Shown: positions 8,127 to 14,046 of the stretch, one piece after another
Numbering within the stretch: position 1 is the stretch's first letter
Layout: the number at the start of each line of letters is the position of its first letter
DNA from: Ruminococcus flavefaciens AE3010
GTDB lineage: Bacteria > Bacillota > Clostridia > Oscillospirales > Ruminococcaceae
DNA length: 64,000 nucleotides
Direction of reading: 5' to 3'
NCBI RefSeq assembly: GCF_000526795.1
Contig: NZ_JAGT01000001.1
Span: 3,206,501 to 3,270,500 of the forward strand
Program-made: the position numbers and the translations under genes
The notes under the pieces: model-generated
The model's database searches: none
Told to the model about the DNA's origin: nothing
The model's input: only the letters and a program-made list of their open reading frames with translations

Positions 8127-9116
8127 ATGGAAAAGAATATTTACAGTGAGATCGAGGAGATCATCAACAGCGAAGCCCTTAACGAAGAAACCAAGGCAAA
8201 ACTTATGCTGGCACTTACCAAACTCAGAAACGAAAAACTCAATATACTCATTACAGGCGGTACGGGCAGCGGCAAAAGTTCAACAATAAACGCAATGTTC
8301 GGAGAGGAGGTGGCTAAAGTTGGAATAGGCGTAGACCCCGAAACCATGGAAATCGAAAAATATTCTTTAGGCAATATGATACTGTGGGACAGCCCGGGAC
8401 TCGGAGACGGCAAGGAAGCAGACAACAAACACGCAAAAAACATCATAAAAAAGCTTACCGAAAAAGACGAAAACGGAAACGCACTCATTGACCTTGTACT
8501 TGTAATACTCGACGGCAGCAGCAGAGACCTCGGAACTTCATATGAACTTATCAATAATGTTATAATCCCGAACCTTGGCCAAAACAGAGAAGGCAGAATA
8601 CTTGTGGCAATCAATCAGGCAGACATGGCGATGAAGGGCAGAAACTGGGAAACGGAAAGCAACAGACCAAACGCAGAACTCACCGCATTCCTTGACGCCA
8701 AAGCAGAATCCATCAAAAACCGTATATACGCAGCAACAGGAGTCAAAGTCGAACCTATATATTACAGTGCAGGATACACAGACGGAACGTCAAAGCAGAA
8801 CCCCTATAACCTTTCCAAGCTTTACAGTTACATACTCAAAATGACTCCAAAGGAAAAAAGACTTGCTTACTGCGACAATATCAACAAGGATCCGAATGTA
8901 TGGAAGGATAACGACGAGCTCAGGGACTATTCAAAGGAAATCAAAAACAGCTACATGGAAACAATATCGGAATTTGCAGAGACAGGCGGTAATATAGGCG
9001 AGGATATAGGCAGTAATTTCGGAACAGTAGGCAGAGTAGCAGGCAGAGTAGTAGGAACAGTTGTTGGCGGTGCAGTAGGAGTTGTTGTAAGTATTTTCAG
9101 AGGTCTGTTTTCTTAA
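8127..9116 (+). CDS. P-loop GTPase 1 with hydrophobic C-terminal tail
   Basis: 329 residues. The TRAFAC-type G domain (about 35-215) shows G1 GGTGSGKSS (44-52), G3 DSPG (88-91) and G4 NQAD (163-166), resembling the 50S-binding/YfjP-like GTPase group. An N-terminal ~35-residue helix precedes it. The last ~40 residues are Gly/Val-rich without charged clusters except spaced Arg (GRVAGRVVGTVVGGAVGVVV), a glycine-zipper-like segment that could insert in or bind membrane. It is clearly related to GTPase 2 (shared KVG.G.DPETMEI, NQADMAMKGR, EATGV-type segments), so it arose by duplication. It follows two small hydrophobic peptides in the same operon. A defence role is inferred from location between CRISPR arrays. 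Confidence 0.85.
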   Translation: MEKNIYSEIEEIINSEALNEETKAKLMLALTKLRNEKLNILITGGTGSGKSSTINAMFGEEVAKVGIGVDPETMEIEKYSLGNMILWDSPGLGDGKEADNKHAKNIIKKLTEKDENGNALIDLVLVILDGSSRDLGTSYELINNVIIPNLGQNREGRILVAINQADMAMKGRNWETESNRPNAELTAFLDAKAESIKNRIYAATGVKVEPIYYSAGYTDGTSKQNPYNLSKLYSYILKMTPKEKRLAYCDNINKDPNVWKDNDELRDYSKEIKNSYMETISEFAETGGNIGEDIGSNFGTVGRVAGRVVGTVVGGAVGVVVSIFRGLFS

Positions 9117-9134
9117 TATTGACAAATAATAAAT

Positions 9135-9162
9135 GTGCTCCGTTCTTTCGGGGGCGGAGCAC
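9135..9162 (+). promoter_or_regulatory. GC-rich hairpin upstream of GTPase 2
   Basis: GTGCTCCG (9135-9142) and CGGAGCAC (9155-9162) form an 8-bp stem immediately before the AGAAAGGAG ribosome site. It lacks a T-run, so it is more likely a leader structure than a terminator. Confidence 0.5.
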
Positions 9163-9180
9163 AGAAAGGAGTGAAGTAAT

Positions 9181-9873
9181 ATGACAAACCTTAAGAATTA
9201 CAGAAAAGACGACATCGAGACAAGACTAAACATTGCAGGCTTCAGACCACTTGATATACTGGTGGTAGGTGCAACAGGCGCAGGCAAATCTACTACATTG
9301 AACGCTATCCTCAACGGCAGCTCGGCTAAAGTCGGAACAGGAACTGACCCCGAAACAATGGAGATAGACGATTATTCTCTGAACGATCATGTAAGATTAT
9401 GGGATACTCCTGGGCTGGGCGACGGAGTGAAAAGAGACGAAGAACACTCAAGAAAACTTGTTGATATGCTCTATAAAACCTACAGTCTGAACGGTCACAA
9501 ATACGGATTTATTGATATAGTTCTTATACTGATAGACGGTACGGTCAGGGATATGGGAACAGTGTTTAAGCTTATCAATAATATCATTATCCCTAATTTC
9601 CAGAAGGAGCGCATTATAGTTGCAATAAATCAGGCAGATATGGCAATGAAGGGCAGACACTGGAACGAATACAGCAATACTCCCGATGAAGAACTCAGGC
9701 AATTCCTTGAAGCAAAGGCAGATTCGATCAGAGAAAGGATTCACGAAGCAACAGGAGTGTGGATAAACAAGCCCGTATATTATTCGGCAGAGCATAAATA
9801 CAACATCAAGGCGCTGTATGACAGACTTATCGACAGCATTCCAGCTCGCCGTCGTCCTCTGGTGACTGATTGA
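9181..9873 (+). CDS. P-loop GTPase 2 (short paralogue)
   Basis: 230 residues. G1 GATGAGKST (30-38), G3 DTPG (75-78) and G4 NQAD (150-153) are intact. It aligns with GTPase 1 over the whole G domain but lacks both the long N-terminal helix and the hydrophobic C-terminal tail, stopping after ARRRPLVTD. That suggests a soluble partner for the tailed paralogue, as seen for paired or heteromeric GTPases; inference only. The AAAGGAG ribosome site is 7-8 bases upstream and 64 bases separate it from GTPase 1, without a clear terminator. Array 2's promoter begins 45 bases after its stop. Confidence 0.85.
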   Translation: MTNLKNYRKDDIETRLNIAGFRPLDILVVGATGAGKSTTLNAILNGSSAKVGTGTDPETMEIDDYSLNDHVRLWDTPGLGDGVKRDEEHSRKLVDMLYKTYSLNGHKYGFIDIVLILIDGTVRDMGTVFKLINNIIIPNFQKERIIVAINQADMAMKGRHWNEYSNTPDEELRQFLEAKADSIRERIHEATGVWINKPVYYSAEHKYNIKALYDRLIDSIPARRRPLVTD

Positions 9874-9918
9874 AAAAGCTGGTTTGGGGACAAATGAAAC
9901 GGTTTTTTGGATAAAAGC

Positions 9919-9947
9919 TTGACATTTATGTTTGAATGTGCTATCAT
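9919..9947 (+). promoter_or_regulatory. Promoter of CRISPR array 2
   Basis: TTGACA (9919-9924), 17-base spacer, TATCAT (9942-9947), then AAAGGTGCAAACCT. The first repeat begins only 16 bases after the -10 box, so there is practically no leader. Confidence 0.8.
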
Positions 9948-9963
9948 AAAGGTGCAAACCTAT

Positions 9964-10066
9964 GGTGCAACTCACACCCCTCACGGGGACGGAAACGCAC
10001 CGATTGAACAACCTATAACTGCGATACTACCAAGTTGCAACTCACACCCCTCACGGGGACGGAACA
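9964..10066 (+). CRISPR. CRISPR array 2 (2 repeats, 1 spacer)
   Basis: Repeat copies at 9964-9996 and 10034-10066 flank one 37-nt spacer (9997-10033). The first copy has a changed 5' end (GGTGCAAC for GTTGCAAC). The last copy has a changed 3' end (ACGGAACA for ACGGAAAC). It is oriented as the other arrays, with the shared promoter and trailer. Confidence 0.92.
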
Positions 10067-10070
10067 AAAC

Positions 10071-10135
10071 AAAAAGACTAAGCTTCGGCTTAGTCTTTTT
10101 TCTTTATCCCGAAAAATTTTTTTCGGGATTTTTTT
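10071..10135 (+). terminator. Double terminator trailer of array 2
   Basis: GACTAAGC-TTCG-GCTTAGTC (10076-10095) with A/T runs, then TCCCGAAAAA...TTTCGGGA (10107-10127) and a T-run. Near identical to the array 1 trailer. Confidence 0.88.
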
Positions 10136-10140
10136 ATTTA

Positions 10141-10172
10141 TCACTTAATTTCACTTCTGACCGGTCTATTAT
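10141..10172 (+). promoter_or_regulatory. Bipartite promoter-like box P3
   Basis: TCACTTAAT (10141-10149), 17 bases, TATTAT (10167-10172). It is the only such box upstream of the viperin-like gene; the leader here is short and lacks a GAGCTC hairpin. Confidence 0.72.
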
Positions 10173-10216
10173 ATAGTGAACGTACAAACACCCGACACCT
10201 GCAAGGAGGTAGTATT

Positions 10217-11095
10217 ATGAAAAAGCTTAAAGTTAATCTTCACCTTATCGAAGCCTGCAATTACAGATGCCGCCATTGTTTCGCACACTTTGACAAACAT
10301 AATGTACTCACACCTGAAACATGGATAAACATAATAGATAACGCAGTAGCATCAGGCATGGTAACTTCTTTTAATTTCGCAGGCGGCGAACCGCTCCTTT
10401 ACCCTCATCTGACTTCTCTCGCAGAATACGCAAACAGCCTCGGCTGTAAATGCAGCGTCATAACAAACGGCTCATGTATAGACGAAGAATGGATAAAGAA
10501 TAACGTATCACTTTTTACTACTATCGGTTTCTCATTAGACAGCTTCTTCCCGGATACGCTTAGAAAAATCGGACGTTGTGACACAAATGGCAGAGTTCTC
10601 GATCTTGACAGGATAAAGGAAATATTCACACTTATAAAGAAATACAATCCCAGCATAAAAATCAAGGTAAACACTGTTGTATCAGCTATCAATAAAGACG
10701 AAACCCCGGGCGAACTTATCAGAAAGCACGATCTCCCCGTTGACCGCTGGAAAATACTCAGAATGTCCCCGTTTGAAAACGACCGCTTCAGCAACAAGGA
10801 TATAACAGTTACAGACGAAGAATACACAGAATACATAACAAGAAATCTCTCAGCTTTCGGAATCAACACTATCTCAGAAAAGGTACTCTACAACACAGAC
10901 GCAGGTATGGAGATCGTATGCGAAAGCAACCTCAATGGCACATACATCATGATAGACGCAGGCGGATACCTTGTAGACGATACTAAAAATTCAAACTATG
11001 TTCGTGTTATAAACTGCGCAGACACTCCATTCTCAGACGGAATCAGCAAACTTACATTCGACTCGGAAATATACGAAGCACGTTATAAGAAATAA
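10217..11095 (+). CDS. Prokaryotic viperin-like radical SAM enzyme (pVip)
   Basis: 292 residues; SD AAGGAGG 7-8 bases before the ATG. The radical SAM [4Fe-4S] motif is C14-x3-C18-x2-C21 (ACNYRCRHCF). It is followed by viperin-family landmarks: FNFAGGEPLLYP, SVITNGS, IGFSLDSF, an IGR turn, IKVNTVVSAINKDE, VDRWKILRM and MIDAGGYLVDD near the C-terminus. Viperins convert CTP, GTP or UTP to chain-terminating 3'-deoxy-3',4'-didehydro nucleotides and restrict phages. The product nucleotide cannot be predicted here. No membrane anchor is present, as in other bacterial viperins, and no nucleotide kinase gene is adjacent. It stands alone between array 2 and the peptide 3 unit. Another radical SAM family is possible but fits less well. 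Confidence 0.87.
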   Translation: MKKLKVNLHLIEACNYRCRHCFAHFDKHNVLTPETWINIIDNAVASGMVTSFNFAGGEPLLYPHLTSLAEYANSLGCKCSVITNGSCIDEEWIKNNVSLFTTIGFSLDSFFPDTLRKIGRCDTNGRVLDLDRIKEIFTLIKKYNPSIKIKVNTVVSAINKDETPGELIRKHDLPVDRWKILRMSPFENDRFSNKDITVTDEEYTEYITRNLSAFGINTISEKVLYNTDAGMEIVCESNLNGTYIMIDAGGYLVDDTKNSNYVRVINCADTPFSDGISKLTFDSEIYEARYKK

Positions 11096-11105
11096 TTTTG
11101 AGATA

Positions 11106-11137
11106 TCACTTAATTCGTTGTTTACCAAATCTATTAT
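11106..11137 (+). promoter_or_regulatory. Bipartite promoter-like box P4
   Basis: TCACTTAAT (11106-11114), 17 bases, TATTAT (11132-11137), then ATAACAGAAGGGCA. It begins 11 bases after the viperin stop and serves the peptide 3-5 unit. Confidence 0.75.
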
Positions 11138-11151
11138 ATAACAGAAGGGCA

Positions 11152-11185
11152 GGGAGCTCGTCCGAAAGGAGGTCAAAGAGCTCCC
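11152..11185 (+). promoter_or_regulatory. SD-bearing GAGCTC leader hairpin H2
   Basis: GGGAGCTC (11152-11159) pairs with GAGCTCCC (11178-11185); an outer GCAG/CTGC extension is possible. The loop holds GAAAGGAGG. It is followed by CATACGCAAGTCGGTAAACA, which recurs after H4. Confidence 0.68.
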
Positions 11186-11238
11186 GTCCTGCATACGCAA
11201 GTCGGTAAACACACTCTCATTTCTAAGGAGGAATTCAC

Positions 11239-11328
11239 ATGAATGTTAAAGCAATAATCACGGTCATCACAACAGTCGGAACCATCGCAGAAGCTACAGT
11301 CAAACTCATTAAGGCCGTGAAAAAGTAA
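11239..11328 (+). CDS. 29 aa amphipathic peptide 3
   Basis: The ribosome site TCTAAGGAGGAATTCACATG is nearly identical to those of peptides 1, 4 and 5. The peptide begins MNVKAIITVITTVGTIAEA and ends TVKLIKAVKK, so it is a hydrophobic helix with a basic C-terminus, unlike the acidic/Asn tails of peptides 1, 2 and 4. Charge +3 or so with Thr/Val/Ile face suggests membrane interaction. No homologue is recognised. It is first in the P4 unit, 110 bases before peptide 4. Confidence 0.72.
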   Translation: MNVKAIITVITTVGTIAEATVKLIKAVKK

Positions 11329-11362
11329 GAAACACCACCTGATACGACACCACCAAGATTCA

Positions 11363-11411
11363 GCAGTGTAGGAGCTCACAGTAAAAGAGGGGGACAAAGC
11401 TCCTGCACTGC
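11363..11411 (+). promoter_or_regulatory. GAGCTC-type hairpin H3
   Basis: GCAGTGTAGGAGCT (from 11363) pairs with AGCTCCTGCACTGC (to 11411), a 14-position stem with one T-G pair. The loop contains AAAAGAGGGGG, a weaker SD-like run. Confidence 0.65.
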
Positions 11412-11449
11412 TCACTAATCCCCTCTGTCACCTTTAAGGAGGAATTCAC

Positions 11450-11545
11450 ATGAATAAGAACATACTGGTTAAGATCCTTTCAGCAACAGTTAAGATCATC
11501 GAGACAGCAATAGACATAATCAATTCATCCAACGACAACAAGTAA
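11450..11545 (+). CDS. 31 aa amphipathic peptide 4 (duplicate of peptide 1)
   Basis: Ribosome site CCTTTAAGGAGGAATTCACATG. Residues 1-25 are identical to peptide 1 and the DNA differs at very few positions, while the tail reads SSNDNK instead of TSDDNNKPA. Conservation of the helix with drift confined to the polar tail suggests the helix is the functional part, or simply a recent duplication. It lies between hairpins H3 and H4 in the P4 unit without a GTPase partner beside it. Confidence 0.75.
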   Translation: MNKNILVKILSATVKIIETAIDIINSSNDNK

Positions 11546-11572
11546 GGAAAACAAGTACAAGACAAACTTTTA

Positions 11573-11608
11573 CAGGAGCTCGTCAGGAAGGAGGTTTGCG
11601 GGCTCCTG
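11573..11608 (+). promoter_or_regulatory. SD-bearing hairpin H4
   Basis: CAGGAGC (11573-11579) pairs with GCTCCTG (11602-11608); the loop carries GGAAGGAGG. The downstream CATACGCAAGTTGGTAACACA matches the sequence after H2. Confidence 0.65.
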
Positions 11609-11659
11609 CCAAACATACGCAAGTTGGTAACACACTCATTTTTTCAAGGAGGAATTCTT

Positions 11660-11869
11660 ATGGCAAATAGAATTATATATCCTAATCCTTATCCTTACCC
11701 AACAACATCAACTTCTCTTATCCTTGTAACTATAGCACTCGAGGTCGTATTCTTTATACTTAATCTTATCCTTTTAGGCAAAACAGAATCAGAAGCATTC
11801 AGGAAAGCATCAGCAAAGTACAATATCCCCGTTGACACAGTAAAGGACATCTGGAAAAAGCACAAGTGA
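11660..11869 (+). CDS. 69 aa single-TM peptide 5
   Basis: Start at 11660 follows CAAGGAGGAATTCTTATG. The N-terminus is Pro/Tyr-rich (YPNPYPYP), followed by a transmembrane segment at about residues 19-41 and a charged C-terminal ~28 residues (KTESEAFRKASAKYNIPVD, then VKDIWKKHK) that looks like a small helix-turn-helix-like or coiled segment. This tail resembles the short DNA- or protein-binding tails of small phage-type membrane proteins, but I cannot assign it. It ends the P4 unit; hairpin H5 and the promoter of array 3 follow. Confidence 0.8.
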   Translation: MANRIIYPNPYPYPTTSTSLILVTIALEVVFFILNLILLGKTESEAFRKASAKYNIPVDTVKDIWKKHK

Positions 11870-11886
11870 TCCGACACATTCCGCAT

Positions 11887-11938
11887 GGTCAGGAGCTCAA
11901 AACGCAGGCAGGAGCTCCTGACCGCAACAACTGCCTGC
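11887..11938 (+). promoter_or_regulatory. Hairpin H5 with possible H-type pseudoknot
   Basis: GGTCAGGAGCTC (11887-11898) and GAGCTCCTGACC (11912-11923) form a perfect 12-bp stem. The loop plus one base, GCAGGCAG (11904-11911), is exactly complementary to CTGCCTGC (11931-11938). No SD and no T-run. It lies 33 bases upstream of the -35 box of array 3. Confidence 0.55.
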
Positions 11939-11971
11939 AAAGACGTATCAAACAAATTATTTGCAAATCGC

Positions 11972-12000
11972 TTGACATTTTTATTTAAATGTGCTATCAT
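11972..12000 (+). promoter_or_regulatory. Promoter of CRISPR array 3
   Basis: TTGACA (11972-11977), 17 bases, TATCAT (11995-12000), then AAAGGTGCGAACCT. Same layout as for array 2. Confidence 0.8.
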
Positions 12001-12016
12001 AAAGGTGCGAACCTGT

Positions 12017-12318
12017 AGCGCAACTCACACCCCTCACGGGGACGGAAACTCTCTTTTAGTTTCGAGATGAATTGTCTTGCCGTGTTGCAACTCACCCCCC
12101 TCACGGGGACGGAAACCCTTCTACCTCATATACGATGAGGATTTGTTATGGTTGCAACTCATACCCCTCACGGGGACGGAAACTCACGGCAGTACGTCCC
12201 CCTATGGCGCAGTATGGCGTTGCAACTCACACCCCTCACGGGGACGGAAACATATGCACTTCTTTTATTCTTACCTTCTTTTTCAGTTGCAACTCACACC
12301 CCTCACGGGGACGGAAAC
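12017..12318 (+). CRISPR. CRISPR array 3 (5 repeats, 4 spacers)
   Basis: Repeats begin at 12017, 12084, 12151, 12219 and 12286, ending at 12318; spacers are 34, 34, 35 and 34 nt. The first copy is altered at its 5' end (AGCGCAAC for GTTGCAAC); the second reads CACCCCCC for CACACCCC. The 3' part TCACGGGGACGGAAAC is unchanged in all. Confidence 0.97.
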
Positions 12319-12350
12319 AAAAAAAGACTAAGCTTCGGCTTAGTCTTTTT
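12319..12350 (+). terminator. Terminator trailer of array 3
   Basis: GACTAAGC-TTCG-GCTTAGTC between A- and T-runs, abutting the last repeat. The second hairpin (12357-12378) is degenerate compared with the other two arrays. Confidence 0.85.
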
Positions 12351-12386
12351 GCTTTATCCCGAAATATTTTCGGTTTTTTATATTTA

Positions 12387-12470
12387 TCACTTAATCTGAT
12401 TCTATTCTGGACTATAATAAAAAAGCAGTGGGCGGAGTAAAAAAGTATGGCGGAGCTGAGCTTCTGCCAA
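12387..12470 (+). promoter_or_regulatory. Box P5 and a decayed leader hairpin
   Basis: TCACTTAAT (12387-12395), 17 bases, TATAAT (12413-12418). Downstream GGCGGAGCTGAGCTTCTGCC (12450-12469) looks like a degraded GAGCTC hairpin and is followed by no peptide gene. The unit seems to have lost its cargo at the island border. Confidence 0.6.
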
Positions 12471-12543
12471 ACACGTATGCTAACAAATGACTTTTAATGA
12501 GAATAGTATGTGAACTAGTTATACATCTATTACCCATATTATT

Positions 12544-12850
12544 TTATTCCAATTCATATATCTTTTTCTGATTTTGTCGAATATCTTTATTAAGGAATAT
12601 TTCTATATTACGCCTCATATTCTTAAGTTCTTCAAGTTGTGGGGCCTCATTACGAATCTCATTTTTTAGTTTCTCAACTTCAGCCTTGAGCCTTTTTTGT
12701 TCAGCTCTGAGTTCCTTTATAAGTGGAAGCTTGCCTCCGCTGAACTGCTTTTTAATATTTCTTTCCGAGGCATCATAAAGAATAAATTCCGCCTCATGTT
12801 CATTCCTGTATGACGAATCTAACAGTTGTTTTTTATGATTTATTCTTTTG
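12544..12850 (-). pseudogene. C-terminal fragment of a conjugative relaxase
   Basis: Read on the minus strand this stretch encodes EFILYDASERNIKKQF, then GKLPLIKELRAEQKRLKAE, followed by a Lys/Glu/Asn-rich coiled coil ending KIYELE and a stop. The pattern matches the C-terminal tail of Firmicutes mobilisation relaxases of ICEs (tail of the form ..LLYEA..YL...GKKLP..K.L..E...L..EK). There is no N-terminal relaxase domain; the frame is cut near 12850 by the neighbouring gene. It marks mobile-element debris at the right edge of the CRISPR island. Confidence 0.5.
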
Positions 12851-12875
12851 CAAATAATCAGTATGGAAAATGATT

Positions 12876-13547
12876 TTATTCTGGTAATTCATCCTTCCAA
12901 CATAATGACCATTTATTAATCAACTTTAAGAAGTTTAATAATTCATCGTAAGATCTCGGAATACATACTTTTTTTTCTTCCAACTTAGTGACAATATTTA
13001 AATTACAACTTTCTATGGTTTCATCAATTTCTTTCTTTATATATTCGAGGGTTTCATGTAATGACATGGAAATGGGAAGTTCGATTTCAATGTAAGACTC
13101 ATCGCATTCCACAAAAGCAAAAAAGACAACAATAATAGGAGAATTATTATTACCGAATTCATGCGTATTAAAATATTCAATGCTATAAAAGTGGATGTGT
13201 TCTGAATCATTACCGAACTTTTCATGAGAAGCTTTTACTGTTGGAATCTGAAAATTATAAATCAGGTTTGTAAACAATTCGTTTTTGGTAAAGCATCCAA
13301 TATTCATTTCTTCTAAGACATTTTTAAATCCATTTGATGCAGCTATCTCTGCTATCAAATCATCAATGGTTTTTATGGAGTTTTCATTAATTTCCGTATC
13401 AGCAAAAGTATCGTTCCATCTACTACAACATGGAGAGTAAAAATCCAATCCATACTTATCACATGATACGATAATTCCAAGAGCATTATATACTTTTTCT
13501 TGCCAATTCGGATCACATGCTCTCAATTTTTCTTCAAAAACTGTCAT
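12876..13547 (-). CDS. Hypothetical cytosolic protein, 223 aa
   Basis: Strong ribosome site AGGAGGTATATGTT before the ATG. It is acidic and has no signal peptide or membrane segment. Features are an N-terminal CDKYGLDFYSPCCSRW cluster (about 29-44), an IYNFQIPTVKASHEKF segment, a beta-rich centre (SPIIVVFFAFVECDESYIEIELPIS) and a C-terminal DELLNFLKLINKW. No family recognised. Its position between a relaxase tail and other truncated genes suggests accessory cargo, for instance an immunity-type protein, but nothing in the sequence proves this. Confidence 0.7.
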   Translation of the reverse strand: MTVFEEKLRACDPNWQEKVYNALGIIVSCDKYGLDFYSPCCSRWNDTFADTEINENSIKTIDDLIAEIAASNGFKNVLEEMNIGCFTKNELFTNLIYNFQIPTVKASHEKFGNDSEHIHFYSIEYFNTHEFGNNNSPIIVVFFAFVECDESYIEIELPISMSLHETLEYIKKEIDETIESCNLNIVTKLEEKKVCIPRSYDELLNFLKLINKWSLCWKDELPE

Positions 13548-13785
13548 AACATATACCTCCTCACAATATTTCTTGTTTATAATTCTTTTTTAGAAACATA
13601 TTTAGGCAGTATTGACTAATTTGAAGCAATACTAATTAGTCAAACCTACAATAAAATTTGGTTGTATTACTTTTCAAAGTCTTAGAGCAGAAATGTCTTT
13701 TTCCAAATTTAATTATACTTATAAAAATCAATATTCTTGGTATTCCAAAATTGATAAAAAGACAAAATGAACTGTCCAGTCTTCT

Positions 13786-14046
13786 TTAAATATCGATATG
13801 ATAGATGTATGCTTCAGCACTTTCACCTGTCATGGATAAGAATGCGTTTTTATAAGCATTAAGTTGGTCAGAATACTTGTAATCAAGTCCTCCAGCTTCA
13901 GCATTGGTCTTATAATCTACTATTCGCCATTTACCGTCTTTCTTATAGAGCAGATCAATAACACCGTTCCAGATAGTATATGTACCATTATTTTCGACCT
14001 TATGGCAGAACGGCACTTCACAGTATACTTCATCACTTGCATTTTT
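13786..14046 (-). pseudogene. Truncated AddA/RecB-type nuclease domain
   Basis: The stretch carries EVYCEVPF, NGVIDLLYKKDGKWRIVDYKT and a following QLNAYKNAF. E, ID(L/V), DYKT and Q..Y are the catalytic and support motifs of the PD-(D/E)XK nuclease at the C-terminus of AddA/UvrD-type helicases. The helicase portion is missing: only ~85 residues remain and the frame is interrupted near 14040, where a rhomboid fragment on the other strand begins. It is presumably a non-functional remnant, although the nuclease core motifs are intact. Confidence 0.65.

Noticed and set aside
9907..10176. Open frame of 89 codons across CRISPR array 2
   Set aside because: It is made of repeat and spacer sequence with no ribosome site; the repeat length lets frames stay open.
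12072..12440. Three overlapping open frames through CRISPR array 3
   Set aside because: Same reason: repeated THPPHGDGN/NSHPSRGR translations are CRISPR repeat shadows.
13864..14040. N-terminal extension of the rhomboid frame
   Set aside because: This part is antisense to the nuclease motifs of the AddA fragment, which are far more convincing.
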